In this document: positions 26,840 to 35,385 of the stretch, piece by piece
Numbering within the stretch: position 1 is the stretch's first letter
Layout of the letters: each line of letters opens with the position of its first letter
Source of the DNA: Rhizobium leguminosarum
GTDB taxonomy: Bacteria; Pseudomonadota; Alphaproteobacteria; Rhizobiales; Rhizobiaceae
Reading direction: 5' to 3'
Length of the DNA stretch: 64,000 nt
NCBI RefSeq assembly: GCF_001679785.1
Contig: NZ_CP016287.1
Span: 682,001-746,000 of the forward strand
Translations under genes and position numbers: made by a program
Notes under the pieces: generated by a model
Databases searched by the model: none
What the model saw: only the letters and a program-made list of their open reading frames with translations
Told to the model about the DNA's origin: nothing

Positions 26840-27755
26840 AATGCACCCATTTGCGCTGCATGTGGAACTGCAGGATGGTGAGGGCCATGATCATGACGAA
26901 CATCACCCAGGCGAGAGCCGAGGCATAGCCCATCTGGAAGTTGGTGAATCCCTTCTGGTAGATGGCAAAGCCAAGCGTGGCCGTCGCCGAGCCCGGCCCG
27001 CCGCGCGTCATCGCAAAGACCTCGTCGAAGATCTGCAGCGAGGTGATGGCCGTCATCACGGTGCCGAAGAAGATGGTCGGCGATATGAGCGGCAGGCGGA
27101 TGCGCCAGAAGCGCTGCCAGGCATTGGCGCCGTCGATCGTCGCCGCCTCGAGATAGTGCTTCGGCACAAGGTCGAGCGCGGCGTTGAACATCACGACGTT
27201 GTAGCCGACATTCGCCCACAGGGTGACGAGCACGATCGCCTGCATGGCCCAGCTCGAGCTCAGCAGGAAATTCGGCAAGCCGAGGCCGAGCGCGCGGATG
27301 ATGGTGTCGGCCAGCCCGTCCGGTGTGAAGATGAGCAGCCACACCACCGACGCCGCGATGGTGGGCGTGAAGGTCGGCAGGAAGAAGATTACCCGGAAGA
27401 TCGCCTTGCCGCGCTTCAGGCTCGATATCCAGACCGCCAGCGTCAACGAGATGACGAGGTTCAGCGCCAGATACTCGACGGCAAAGAACAGCGTGTTGCG
27501 CAATATGGTGTAGAAGGCCGGATCAACGGTGAAGAGCCTGATATAATTCTGAAAGCCGACGAAGGACGGCGTCGAGATCAGCTGCCAATTGGTGAAGCTG
27601 AGCGCCAGCGACGCCAGGATCGGCAAGGCCATGAAGACCATGAAGCCGAGGAAGCTCGGCAGCAGGAACAGCATGGCTGTCTGCGTCTCCGGCTTCAGGA
27701 AGCGCCGGGGCCGACCGGGCTGCAAGGAAACTTCGGCAACAGCGCTTTGCGACAT
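26829..27755 (-). CDS. Carbohydrate ABC transporter permease (MalF-type), fucoside locus 2
   Basis: This 308-aa permease has a short cytoplasmic N-terminus, a first helix near AMLFLLPSFLGFMVF and a coupling loop HYLEAATIDGANAWQRFWRI. I chose the ATG at 27755 because GGAGG lies 5 nt upstream; an ATG at 27767 is itself part of that ribosome site. It follows the binding-protein gene after a 68-bp gap that contains a stable hairpin. No ATPase gene occurs in this operon, so an ATPase encoded elsewhere (10.8 kb or 40.4 kb are candidates) must be shared. Confidence 0.93.
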   Translation of the reverse strand: MSQSAVAEVSLQPGRPRRFLKPETQTAMLFLLPSFLGFMVFMALPILASLALSFTNWQLISTPSFVGFQNYIRLFTVDPAFYTILRNTLFFAVEYLALNLVISLTLAVWISSLKRGKAIFRVIFFLPTFTPTIAASVVWLLIFTPDGLADTIIRALGLGLPNFLLSSSWAMQAIVLVTLWANVGYNVVMFNAALDLVPKHYLEAATIDGANAWQRFWRIRLPLISPTIFFGTVMTAITSLQIFDEVFAMTRGGPGSATATLGFAIYQKGFTNFQMGYASALAWVMFVMIMALTILQFHMQRKWVHYDD

Positions 27756-27797
27756 GTCTTCCTCCATGCGCGGCAGGTCCTGCCGCGGGCGGGCGCT

Positions 27798-27819
27798 AGC
27801 GCGTCCTGTCGGACGCGCT
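27798..27819 (-). repeat. Stable intercistronic hairpin after the fucoside binding protein
   Basis: A perfect 9-bp stem, AGCGCGTCC with GGACGCGCT around TGTC, begins 4 bp after the binding-protein stop, without a T tract. Such hairpins commonly protect the abundant binding-protein message from 3' decay and lower downstream permease expression. Confidence 0.75.
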
Positions 27820-27823
27820 CGCT

Positions 27824-29047
27824 TTATTGCTGCGCGAGGCTCTGGATGGACTCCATCGTCTGCTTGGCATCGGCGCTGCCGGCGAAAGCCAGCGGGAAAT
27901 ACTGGTTGAAGAGGTTTTCCACCGCTGCCCAGTTGTTGGTGATCACGTAGGGCACGGAGTGCGCCAGGGAATAGTCGATGGCCTCGCCGCCATTGGTGAT
28001 GTCCTTGGCCGCCACCTTGTACCAGGCGGATTGCGCCGCCGTGCGCGCCGGCAAGGCACGACCCTGCTCGGCGAGATAGGATAAGGCTTCCGGGCTGGTC
28101 AGCACCTGGATCGCCTTCCAGGCCGCATCCTTGTTCTTGCTTGACGTGGAAATACCGAAGCCGGAGCCTGCTGTGACGGCCGAGAGTTCGCCTTCGTCGC
28201 GCGGCAGGGTGGTGAGGCCGATCTTGAACTTCGCCCGGTCCTTCATGCCGATAATCGACCAGGGGCCGTCGATATACATGGCGACATTGCCCGAATTGAA
28301 CCGGCCCTGGACGACATCACCGGGATCCGCGCCACCCGACGGGACCAGCGGCGCGATCTTATCCTTGGCGGCAAAGCCGATCACCCTGTCGGCGGCGGCA
28401 ACTGCGCTCGCACTGGTCAAGTCAAGCTCGCCGGCATCGTTGACGTATTTATCGCCCCAGGCCGCGGCCAGGACCGAATAGTTGGTCGGAGTGATGCCGA
28501 AGCCATACTTGCCGTCCTTCGTCAGCTTCTTGGCGGCATCGGTGAACTCGGCAAGCGTCCAGCCCGGCTTCGGCAGCGGAACGCCGGCGGCTTCGAGCGC
28601 GTCCTGGTTATAATAGATGACCCACGGACCAACGTCGTAAGGCAGACCGTAGAGCTGCTTGTCGACGGACATGCCGCCGATGATCGAGGGTGTGAAGGCG
28701 GCGACGTCGAACTTATCGGCCTCGATCCGGTCATTCAGGGGCTCGAGCAGCGAATAGAAGTTCGGCATGCGCAGCGACTGCATGGAAACGATGTCGGCGA
28801 GCTGTCCCGATGCCGCCAGCACCGGCAGCCGCGTCCAGTAGTCGACCCAGCCCGTCGTCGTCAGCGTCACCTTGATATCGGGATACTTGGCGGTCACCAT
28901 CTCTGCCAGGTGCTGCCAACTCTTGGTGTCGGTTTCGGAGCCGGTCCACATCTGCCAGGTCAGGTTGACTTGTTCGGCCGATGAGGCTGTGGCAAAAAGA
29001 CTGCTGCCGATAGCGGCAAGCAAAAGCGTTTTCTTCAGAACCTTCAT
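27824..29047 (-). CDS. Extracellular sugar-binding protein, fucoside locus 2
   Basis: This 407-aa family 1 solute-binding protein has a signal peptide ending near SSAEQ. The N-terminal lobe starts with VNLTWQMWTGSETD. The ATG at 29047 is preceded by GGAGGAG and begins the signal; the longer frame to 29101 overlaps the fucosidase gene end. It lies 50 bp after the fucosidase, which suggests that the ligand is a fucosylated oligosaccharide, for example from xyloglucan or root mucilage. Confidence 0.93.
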   Translation of the reverse strand: MKVLKKTLLLAAIGSSLFATASSAEQVNLTWQMWTGSETDTKSWQHLAEMVTAKYPDIKVTLTTTGWVDYWTRLPVLAASGQLADIVSMQSLRMPNFYSLLEPLNDRIEADKFDVAAFTPSIIGGMSVDKQLYGLPYDVGPWVIYYNQDALEAAGVPLPKPGWTLAEFTDAAKKLTKDGKYGFGITPTNYSVLAAAWGDKYVNDAGELDLTSASAVAAADRVIGFAAKDKIAPLVPSGGADPGDVVQGRFNSGNVAMYIDGPWSIIGMKDRAKFKIGLTTLPRDEGELSAVTAGSGFGISTSSKNKDAAWKAIQVLTSPEALSYLAEQGRALPARTAAQSAWYKVAAKDITNGGEAIDYSLAHSVPYVITNNWAAVENLFNQYFPLAFAGSADAKQTMESIQSLAQQ

Positions 29048-29097
29048 GGGTTTCTCCTCCCTCCATGAACGCAAAGGACACGCGAGTGCGATCGAGC

Positions 29098-30420
29098 TCA
29101 CGCCTTCAGGACTATCTCGATCACCGGCACGGTAACGTCCGGGCGCCGGACCGGCAGTTCGAGCGTGATCATGCCTTCCGGCACCGTCACGCCGATATTG
29201 GAATCCACATCTTTGGCATGGCTCAGCCAGTGCACCTCGCTGGCGTCATGCAGGAATTGCGCATAGGCGATCCTGTCGGCGAGACCTTCGATGTGGATGT
29301 GGCGGTAAGGCCAATTGTAGACGTGCAGATAAAGGCGGTTGCCGCGCTGGGTATAACGGCAGCCAGCCGGCACCGGATAGCGGGATGGCCCTGCCCCATA
29401 GATGGAACGTGCGTTGACGGCCATCCAGTTCTGATAGACCTCGAGCGCGCTGATGGCGCGCGCATCGAGCGTGCCCCGGCCGGTCGGCCCGACATTCATC
29501 AGCAGGTTGCCGCCGAGCGCGACGGAATCGATCAGCAGCTGGATGATCTGTTCCGGGCTTTTCCAAGTATCTTCGTCGCGGTGATAACCCCAGGAGCCGC
29601 TGAAGGTATGGCAGGCTTCCCAGAGCACCCCCTGGCTGGCGACGGCGGGGGCCACGCGCGGCGTATATTGCTCCGGCGTCGTCACGTCGGGCAGGCTGCC
29701 GGGCGGCAGATCGAGGCGGTTGTTGACGATGATGCCGGGCTGCAACTCGCGCACCAGCTCGACCAGCCGCTCGCTCTCCCAATCGGCGCGCCCCTTGCCG
29801 GGCAGGCCGCGATATTCGCGCCCGGGATAGCTGAAATCGAACCAGATGATGTCGATGCGGCCGAAGCCGGTCAGAAGCTCGCGCACCTGTTCGCGCATAT
29901 AAGCCGCGTAGTTGGCGAGGTTACGGCCGGCATTCAGGGCCTTGGCGTCGGGATGGTTGCGCAGCGGATGGTGAACGTCGATCGGGAAATCGGGATGGTG
30001 CCAGTCAAGCAGCGAATAGTAGAAGCCGATCTTGAGCCCTTCGGCGCGGAAGGCTTCGACCAGCGGCGTGAGCAGATCTCTGCCGCAGGGCGCGTTCGGC
30101 GCCTTGTAGTCCGACACCTTGCTGTCCCAGAGGCAGAATCCCTCATGATGCTTGGTCGTCACCACGACATATTTCATACCGGCAAGACGCGCCCGGCGAG
30201 CCCATTCCTTGGGATCGTAGAGATCGGGATCGAAATTGTCGAAATAGCGCTGGTAATGCTCGTCGGTCAGTTCCTCGCGGTTTTTCAACCACTCGTGCCG
30301 GGCGCCCAGCGCATAGAGGCCCCAATGAATGAACATGCCCAGGCGATCCTGGCTGAACCAGGCGCGTTTCTCCGCCCCTCCCGATGCCGGATTTTCCGGC
30401 TGGCGTTCCGAACTCGTCAC
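29098..30420 (-). CDS. Alpha-L-fucosidase, glycoside hydrolase family 29
   Basis: This 440-aa enzyme has clear GH29 marks: GMFIHWGLYALG (residues 28-39), TTKHHEGFCLWDS (88-100) and IIWFDFSYPG (191-200), in which Asp195 is the predicted nucleophile. No signal peptide is present, so it should act in the cytoplasm on imported substrate. The start is GTG at 30420 with GGAGGAG upstream. It is the first gene of the operon, and an AACCGGTT-core operator lies 38 bp upstream. Confidence 0.92.
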   Translation of the reverse strand: MTSSERQPENPASGGAEKRAWFSQDRLGMFIHWGLYALGARHEWLKNREELTDEHYQRYFDNFDPDLYDPKEWARRARLAGMKYVVVTTKHHEGFCLWDSKVSDYKAPNAPCGRDLLTPLVEAFRAEGLKIGFYYSLLDWHHPDFPIDVHHPLRNHPDAKALNAGRNLANYAAYMREQVRELLTGFGRIDIIWFDFSYPGREYRGLPGKGRADWESERLVELVRELQPGIIVNNRLDLPPGSLPDVTTPEQYTPRVAPAVASQGVLWEACHTFSGSWGYHRDEDTWKSPEQIIQLLIDSVALGGNLLMNVGPTGRGTLDARAISALEVYQNWMAVNARSIYGAGPSRYPVPAGCRYTQRGNRLYLHVYNWPYRHIHIEGLADRIAYAQFLHDASEVHWLSHAKDVDSNIGVTVPEGMITLELPVRRPDVTVPVIEIVLKA

Positions 30421-30457
30421 AGGTTTCTCCTCCCTGTTTTCCGGCTCAACATCATAT

Positions 30458-30469
30458 CGAACCGGTTCG
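30458..30469. promoter_or_regulatory. LacI-type operator upstream of the fucosidase
   Basis: The perfect 12-bp palindrome CGAACCGGTTCG lies in the 207-bp divergent promoter region. The 11-bp core GAACCGGTTCG recurs at 30611-30621. A palindromic CG-centred site next to a LacI gene is the normal arrangement for that family. Confidence 0.8.
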
Positions 30470-30610
30470 GTAAATGATCATCTCGCCTGATCCGATGTCT
30501 GTCAAGTCGAAATTCGGGATCACAAGATCACCAAGGCAAACCCTGTGAAACGCCTGATTTGAAGCATGAATGTTGCGCCAACCAATAAAATCGGACATAA
30601 CAAGGCATTA

Positions 30611-30621
30611 GAACCGGTTCG
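30611..30621. promoter_or_regulatory. LacI-type operator upstream of the lacI-type gene
   Basis: The core GAACCGGTTC (30611-30620) followed by G matches the site at 30458. It lies only 6 bp before the regulator's ATG, so it predicts autorepression. The two sites are 152 bp apart. Confidence 0.75.
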
Positions 30622-30627
30622 ACAGAT

Positions 30628-31635
30628 ATGACCACAATACGAGACGTAGCGCGCCTTGCGGGGGTTTCCATCTCGACCGTCTCGCTCGCGCTCAACAGCC
30701 CGAAGCGGGTCGGCGTCGAGACGCTTGACCGCATCCAGCAGGCGATAAAGTCGACCGGTTACCGCATCGATCCGGTGGCCCAGACGCTGGCGCGCGGACG
30801 CAGCTCGCTGATCGGTTTCGTTTCGGCCAATCTCGGCAACATGTTCTTCGGCGACATCCGTCGAGAGATCGAGCACCAGGCGCTCGACCACGGTTATTTC
30901 GTCCTGATCGCCGACTCCTCCGGCAGGGCCGATCTCGAACGGGCGCTGCTGGAGCGGCTGGAAGCGCAGAAGATCGCCGGAATTGCGCTGGCGGCAAACG
31001 GGCACGGCGAGGAGTACGCGACGTTCCTGCGCGACTTCAAAACCCCGATCGTGATGTTCGACCAGAAGGTGGAAGGGGCGGAACGCGATTTTGTCGGTTC
31101 CGACAACCCGCTTACCACCACCATCCTGACCGAACATCTGCTGCAGCTCGGCCACAGGCGCATCGGTTTCATCTCCGGGCCGAGCGGCCTGCACACTGCC
31201 GACGAGCGCCTGAAGGGTTTCATGAACACGATGGCCGGCGCCGGTGTGGACATCGACCCTTCGCTGGTGGTCGAAGGCGGCTACACCCGGACTGGCGGCC
31301 ATGCACAGGCGATGCGCCTCTTGACCCGCCGCGACCGGCCGACCGCCATCATCGGCGCCAACAACATGACCGGCCTAGCAGCACTTCAGGTCATGCAGGA
31401 GATGGGCGTCCGCTGCCCTGACGACGTATCGCTGGCGATGGTCGACGACGTGCCCTGGAGCAATGTCATCACGCCTCGCATCACCATGGTGGTGCAGGAT
31501 GCGCAGAAGCTCGGGGAATTGGCGGCACAACGCCTCCTGGCAAGAATAGCAAGCCCCGAGGGCGCCGCCGCGGCGCCTGAGGATTTCATCCTGACGCCGA
31601 GATTCGTGCGCGGGGAGTCGACCAGGCGGCTCTGA
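30628..31635 (+). CDS. LacI-family regulator of fucoside locus 2
   Basis: This 335-aa regulator has the head TTIRDVARLAGVSISTVSLA, hinge helix segment AQTLARGRSSLIGFV and a sugar-sensor domain. It diverges from the fucosidase operon, with one operator near each gene, so it is the direct candidate repressor, probably released by fucose or a fucoside. The ATG is close to the operator and has almost no ribosome site. Confidence 0.92.
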   Translation: MTTIRDVARLAGVSISTVSLALNSPKRVGVETLDRIQQAIKSTGYRIDPVAQTLARGRSSLIGFVSANLGNMFFGDIRREIEHQALDHGYFVLIADSSGRADLERALLERLEAQKIAGIALAANGHGEEYATFLRDFKTPIVMFDQKVEGAERDFVGSDNPLTTTILTEHLLQLGHRRIGFISGPSGLHTADERLKGFMNTMAGAGVDIDPSLVVEGGYTRTGGHAQAMRLLTRRDRPTAIIGANNMTGLAALQVMQEMGVRCPDDVSLAMVDDVPWSNVITPRITMVVQDAQKLGELAAQRLLARIASPEGAAAAPEDFILTPRFVRGESTRRL

Positions 31636-31653
31636 GTGCTAGTCTGAATTCCA

Positions 31654-31830
31654 TCACCGAGGCAACGAAACCGGCCTGTCGCCGTCGAGGCTATCGGCCC
31701 AGGCCTGGACCGACCGGTGATCGACGGCATTGCCCTCATCCACGTCGGCCAGCGCCTCCAGCGTCAAACGCCGGCGCTTATCTTGCGCAAGCGGCAGTGG
31801 AACTTGTGCGGTCGGCACATCGGTCTTCAT
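31654..31830 (-). CDS. Orphan antitoxin-like small protein
   Basis: This 58-aa gene lies antisense in the gap between the lacI and gntR genes. The C-terminal half reads ALADVDEGNAVDHRSVQAWADSL and ends in PR. This is the common pattern of rhizobial CopG/RelB-like antitoxin tails (VDH..VQAWADSL....LPR). No toxin gene follows: downstream is the 3' end of the LacI gene. It may be a solitary antitoxin or a leftover of a lost module. The start codon has only a weak ribosome site. Confidence 0.6.
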   Translation of the reverse strand: MKTDVPTAQVPLPLAQDKRRRLTLEALADVDEGNAVDHRSVQAWADSLDGDRPVSLPR

Positions 31831-31942
31831 CGAAGCTTACTCGTCAATCGTCGCCCGATCATAGCTACCGACACTCGTCATATGCAAACCAAGCAAGAAA
31901 CAAGTGGCCGCGTGTCCATCCATTGAAAGATGTTTAGATTTG

Positions 31943-31956
31943 TCATACATGTGTGA
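31943..31956. promoter_or_regulatory. Possible GntR/FCD operator
   Basis: TCATACATGTGTGA is a near-perfect palindrome (12 of 14 positions symmetric) about 70 bp upstream of the gntR-type gene. Half-sites of the form TCATA / GTATGA also occur in the promoter region at about 37.31-37.35 kb. It is a candidate autoregulatory site. Confidence 0.45.
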
Positions 31957-32022
31957 TGAATCGTGAATTCTGAATGCTGAGGGTTTGGGCAGCATTCGAT
32001 CAAAGCCGATGCGGGGGTTGGC

Positions 32023-32757
32023 GTGGCTATGCAGATGAAGGATCGCAGCAAAGGCTCCGGGTCGCTGGTCTCACAGGTCGGCGAAAGTCTTCGGCAAGCC
32101 ATATTGAGCGGCCAATATTCTGCCGGTGACAAGCTTCCGAGTGAACACGAGTTGACCGAAACACATGGCGTCAGCCGCACGGTCGTGCGCGAGGCCGTGG
32201 CCGCACTTCGCTCCGACGGGATTGTCGAGGTGCGCCAGGGAGCGGGGATCTTCGTGCTCGGCGCCGATCCGGCTCTCTCCGCGCGGAAAGTCGACAAAGC
32301 CCGCGTCGCCTCCGATCTTGAAGTACTCGAGATCAGAACGCCTGTCGAAATCGAAGCGGCGGGCCTCGCGGCCCTACGCCGCTCGCCGGCGCAGGAGGAG
32401 GCGATATTCGAATGTCACCGGAAAATCCTCCAATGCATCGAGAGTGATCAATCCATTCGCGATGCGGATCTGGAACTCCATGCCGCAATCGCCGAAGCCA
32501 CGAACAATCCACTGTTCAGGCAGTTCCTGGAGTCCCAGGGGTCGGCGATCATCCCGCAGTCGAGGCTCGTACCGGAATCGAGAACAGCCGAACAGACCGC
32601 CTACCGAAAGCTGATCCACAGGGAGCACGAGGCAATCGTCGTCGCCATCTCGGACAGGGATGATCAGGCCGCCCGCAATGCCATGCGCGACCATCTGGTC
32701 GGCAGCCAGGCTAGGTACCGCAACCTGCTAAGAGATTTGCGAAGCTTTACGAGCTGA
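32023..32757 (+). CDS. GntR-family regulator with FCD domain
   Basis: This 244-aa regulator has an N-terminal winged helix (about 15-75, with SGDKLPSEHELTETHGVSRT-like sequence) and a C-terminal all-helical FCD ligand domain. In that domain the metal-binding His/Asp pattern is partly visible (DADLELHAAIAEATNNPLF). FCD regulators often sense sugar acids such as glucuronate or galactonate. That would suit control of the uronan locus at 34.5-45.5 kb, but the link is inference. The start may be GTG 32023 (GGGGG 6 nt upstream) or ATG 32029. Confidence 0.85.
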   Translation: MAMQMKDRSKGSGSLVSQVGESLRQAILSGQYSAGDKLPSEHELTETHGVSRTVVREAVAALRSDGIVEVRQGAGIFVLGADPALSARKVDKARVASDLEVLEIRTPVEIEAAGLAALRRSPAQEEAIFECHRKILQCIESDQSIRDADLELHAAIAEATNNPLFRQFLESQGSAIIPQSRLVPESRTAEQTAYRKLIHREHEAIVVAISDRDDQAARNAMRDHLVGSQARYRNLLRDLRSFTS

Positions 32758-32962
32758 CATCTGATCCGGAATTGCGTGGAAGTCGGACCGATTATGTGAG
32801 CACGGCTGGCAGGCGACGGATGTGGCCCGAGGCTCTTGGCGCAAGGCCGCCGCTCAGGGTGACTATTGGCGCGAATTGTCCGTTATTTGTCCGGCGCGCG
32901 CATTTTCCCCTGTCTTCAAATCGCCGAATATGACTTCATGATCAACCTGCATGGAGCAAAAA

Positions 32963-33529
32963 ATGTCCGGCCATGATACTGTCCTTTTCGTTATCGACGC
33001 CCAGGAGTCCTTCAGACACCGCGATTACTGGGATGAAAACCTCGCTTCCGCCTATATCGATCGTCAGCAAGCTTTGATCGACGGTGCGGAAGCCGATGGA
33101 ATACCCATCATCCAGATCTTCCATGTCGATGAAAACGGGCCGTTTTCGGAAGCATCCGGGTTCGTCAGCACACTCGCCCCGCTCAGGATCGCGCCCAAGG
33201 CGACATTCAGGAAGAACCGTCATAGCGCCTTGGTCGGTTCGGGTCTGGACGTGTGGCTGACCGAGAACGGCGTCCGTCGTATCCTCGTCTCCGGAATCCG
33301 CACCGAACAGTGCTGCGAGACCACGACCCGCCATGCCTCGGATCTCGGCTATCAAGTCGACTATGTCGGCGAAGCGACCCTAACCTTCCCGATGACCGAC
33401 GCCGCAGGACGCGCCTGGAGCGCCAAGGAAATCCGGGATCGAACCGAGCTGGTCCTGTCGGGCCGTTTCGCTCGAATCGCGACCGTCGAACAGGCTTTGG
33501 GGGGGCGTGGAAAGTCACTCGCCGCATGA
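32963..33529 (+). CDS. Isochorismatase-family cysteine hydrolase
   Basis: This 188-aa hydrolase has the catalytic triad in order: Asp in FVIDAQESF (residue 12), Lys in FRKNRHSAL near 83 and Cys in RTEQCCETTTRHASDLGY near 117. The family includes nicotinamidases, N-carbamoyl hydrolases and related amidases. I prefer ATG 32963, which has GGAG 6-7 nt upstream; ATG 32951 lies just before that ribosome site. The stop overlaps the start of the GlxA-type pseudogene by 4 nt, so the two were an operon. Confidence 0.88.
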   Translation: MSGHDTVLFVIDAQESFRHRDYWDENLASAYIDRQQALIDGAEADGIPIIQIFHVDENGPFSEASGFVSTLAPLRIAPKATFRKNRHSALVGSGLDVWLTENGVRRILVSGIRTEQCCETTTRHASDLGYQVDYVGEATLTFPMTDAAGRAWSAKEIRDRTELVLSGRFARIATVEQALGGRGKSLAA

Positions 33530-34536
33530 CCGACGCCGCGCAGCCCTTCGATATTCCGGTCTTCGTCGTCGTGCCGCCGCGCGTGCTGCTGCTCGACGTG
33601 GCCGGCCCGATCGAAGTGCTGCGCAAGGCGAACCTCGAACAGCGCACGGTCCGCTTTTCCGTCACCTATATCGGCCCATCGCCGACGGTCGGCAGCTCGA
33701 TCGGCCTTGCCGTTACGGGCGTCGCCGCGCTACCCGAGCGCTTGCCCGATGCCGCGCTTGTCGTCATTGCCGGCAGCGCCGATGCCCCGATGTAAAATAA
33801 CCGCCCGTGGGACGAACAGGAGCGCGCCGACCAGGCTGCCATCGTCGCATGGCTGAAGCGCGCCATTCGCCCGGGAATTCGTCTGGTCTCGATCTGCTCG
33901 GGCGCATTGCTCGCTGCCGAGGCAGGCATGCTCGACGGCCGCGATTGCACCACCCACCACGCCTGCATAGAGGATCTGGCAAGGCTCGCCCCAACCGCGC
34001 GCGTCCGGGACAACAGGCTCTATGTCGAGGATGGAGATCGCCTCACGAGCGCCGGCATCACCGCCGGCATAGACCTCATGCTGCATATCGTTGCCGAAGC
34101 AGCAGGGCACGCGTGTGCACTTGCGGTGGCGCGATATCTAGTCTTCTATCTCAGGCGCGGCGGCTCGGATCCGCAGCTTTCGCCCTGGCTTGAAGGTCGC
34201 AACCATATCCACCCGGTCATTCACCGTGCACAGGATGCCGTGGCCGCCAACCCGTCTTAGGACTGGTCGGTGGCGTCGCTCGCCCGCCTCAGCGGCGCCA
34301 GCTCGCGCAACCTTTCACGGCTGTTCAACGAGCAGACGGGCATGAGCGTGACGGATTTCGTCAACCTTATGCGCGTGGCTCTTGCCCGCGAGATGCTCGC
34401 CGGTTCACGGCTGGACATGGAGGCCGTCGCGATGCGCGCCGGCTTCGGCTCGGCACGGCAGCTCCGCCGCGCCTGGAACCGTCTGAACGACGGCCCGCCG
34501 AGGTCGGCACGCCCGAGGCTGCTTACAGGCTCATAG
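33526..34536 (+). pseudogene. GlxA/AraC-family regulator broken by two in-frame stops
   Basis: One frame of 337 codons runs from ATG 33526 to TAG 34534 and encodes a complete regulator. It has an N-terminal DJ-1/PfpI-like domain (DIPVFVVVPPRVLLLDVAG at the start, SICSGALLAAEAG later) and a C-terminal AraC helix-turn-helix pair (WSVASLARLSGASSRNLSRL and the RAGFGSARQLRRAW region). It is interrupted by TAA at 33793 (in APM*NNRPW, where family members usually have Tyr) and TAG at 34258 (in NPS*DWSV, where Gln is usual). There is no frameshift. Unless suppressed, only an N-terminal 89-aa fragment is made. It probably once regulated the isochorismatase gene it overlaps. Confidence 0.9.
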
Positions 34537-35358
34537 CGCAATCGGAAGGGCGGACGGATTGAGCCCGGTCTTCGGCACCTCGGTTCCCCAGATTTCGATC
34601 TGGGTCAGCGCCGGATAGGGCGAGGCGTCCTCGGCCTTGATCAGGCCGTGCAGTTCCACCCATTCGATGATGCAGGGCTCTATGGGAAAGGCCTGGGCGG
34701 TGCCTGTTTTCACCAGCGGAAAGCAGGAGGTCTTGCCGTTCGAGAAAGTGACGCTGGCCTCCTCCCACCAGGAATCGTGCGGGAAGTCGGCCCGGAGATA
34801 GAAAACGATCTCGTCGATCCTGACCGGCCTGCCGAATTCCACCGTCAGTGCTGCTTGCGGATCGCGATTGATGCCCCAGCTCGTATAGGGCCAGAAGCCG
34901 TGATCGTCATTGGCCTTTTCGCCGTCGATCGCGTTGCGCGCGGCAAACACCGCTTCGCCGCGGGTCTCGACATTGGCGCGCGCATGCGGAAACAGAGCCC
35001 GATTGGCGTGATCGTCCCAGGGGTTCAGGGCGAGATTGCGCCGGTGAATGATCTCGTCCGGCCGCGTGCTTCGCGCTGAGAGCCGGTGGATATCGCCCCT
35101 GAAGGCATTCGGCGAATAGGGCTTGCGCTTGTCGCCGAAGGGCACGGCGAGTAAATAGGCGCATTCCTTCATATAGACCAGGCCGGGCTGGATCGCGCCA
35201 TCAAGGGAGAGGAAGACATGCCCGGGCTCGGAGACCTCCACGATCACGCGATCGCCTTCGCGATAGCTATGGCGATAGACCAGGAACGTCTCGTCCCGGC
35301 CTGTGGAACGCACCAGCACCGCCCCATCGGCATCCACGATCTTCAGCGTCAATTCCAT
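34531..35358 (-). CDS. Discoidin-like (CBM32-type) carbohydrate-binding protein
   Basis: This 275-aa protein has no signal peptide. The N-terminal 100 residues look beta-rich. From about residue 125 the pattern ARNAIDGEKANDDHGFWPYT, then the SWGINRDPQAALTVEFGRP region and ALTQIEIWGTEV, resembles the F5/8C discoidin fold used for sugar binding. I do not know its exact role; it could bind a uronan oligomer or act with the lyase. ATG 35358 has GGGGAGGG upstream. It is downstream of the heparinase-type lyase, separated by a palindromic repeat. Its 3' end overlaps the pseudogene on the other strand by 6 bp. Confidence 0.75.
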   Translation of the reverse strand: MELTLKIVDADGAVLVRSTGRDETFLVYRHSYREGDRVIVEVSEPGHVFLSLDGAIQPGLVYMKECAYLLAVPFGDKRKPYSPNAFRGDIHRLSARSTRPDEIIHRRNLALNPWDDHANRALFPHARANVETRGEAVFAARNAIDGEKANDDHGFWPYTSWGINRDPQAALTVEFGRPVRIDEIVFYLRADFPHDSWWEEASVTFSNGKTSCFPLVKTGTAQAFPIEPCIIEWVELHGLIKAEDASPYPALTQIEIWGTEVPKTGLNPSALPIAL

Positions 35359-35385
35359 GTTCGCCCTCCCCAGAGCATCGGCGAC

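Noticed and set aside
31717..31926. Plus-strand 69-codon frame
   Set aside because: It overlaps the antitoxin-like gene on the other strand, and its sequence has no family features.
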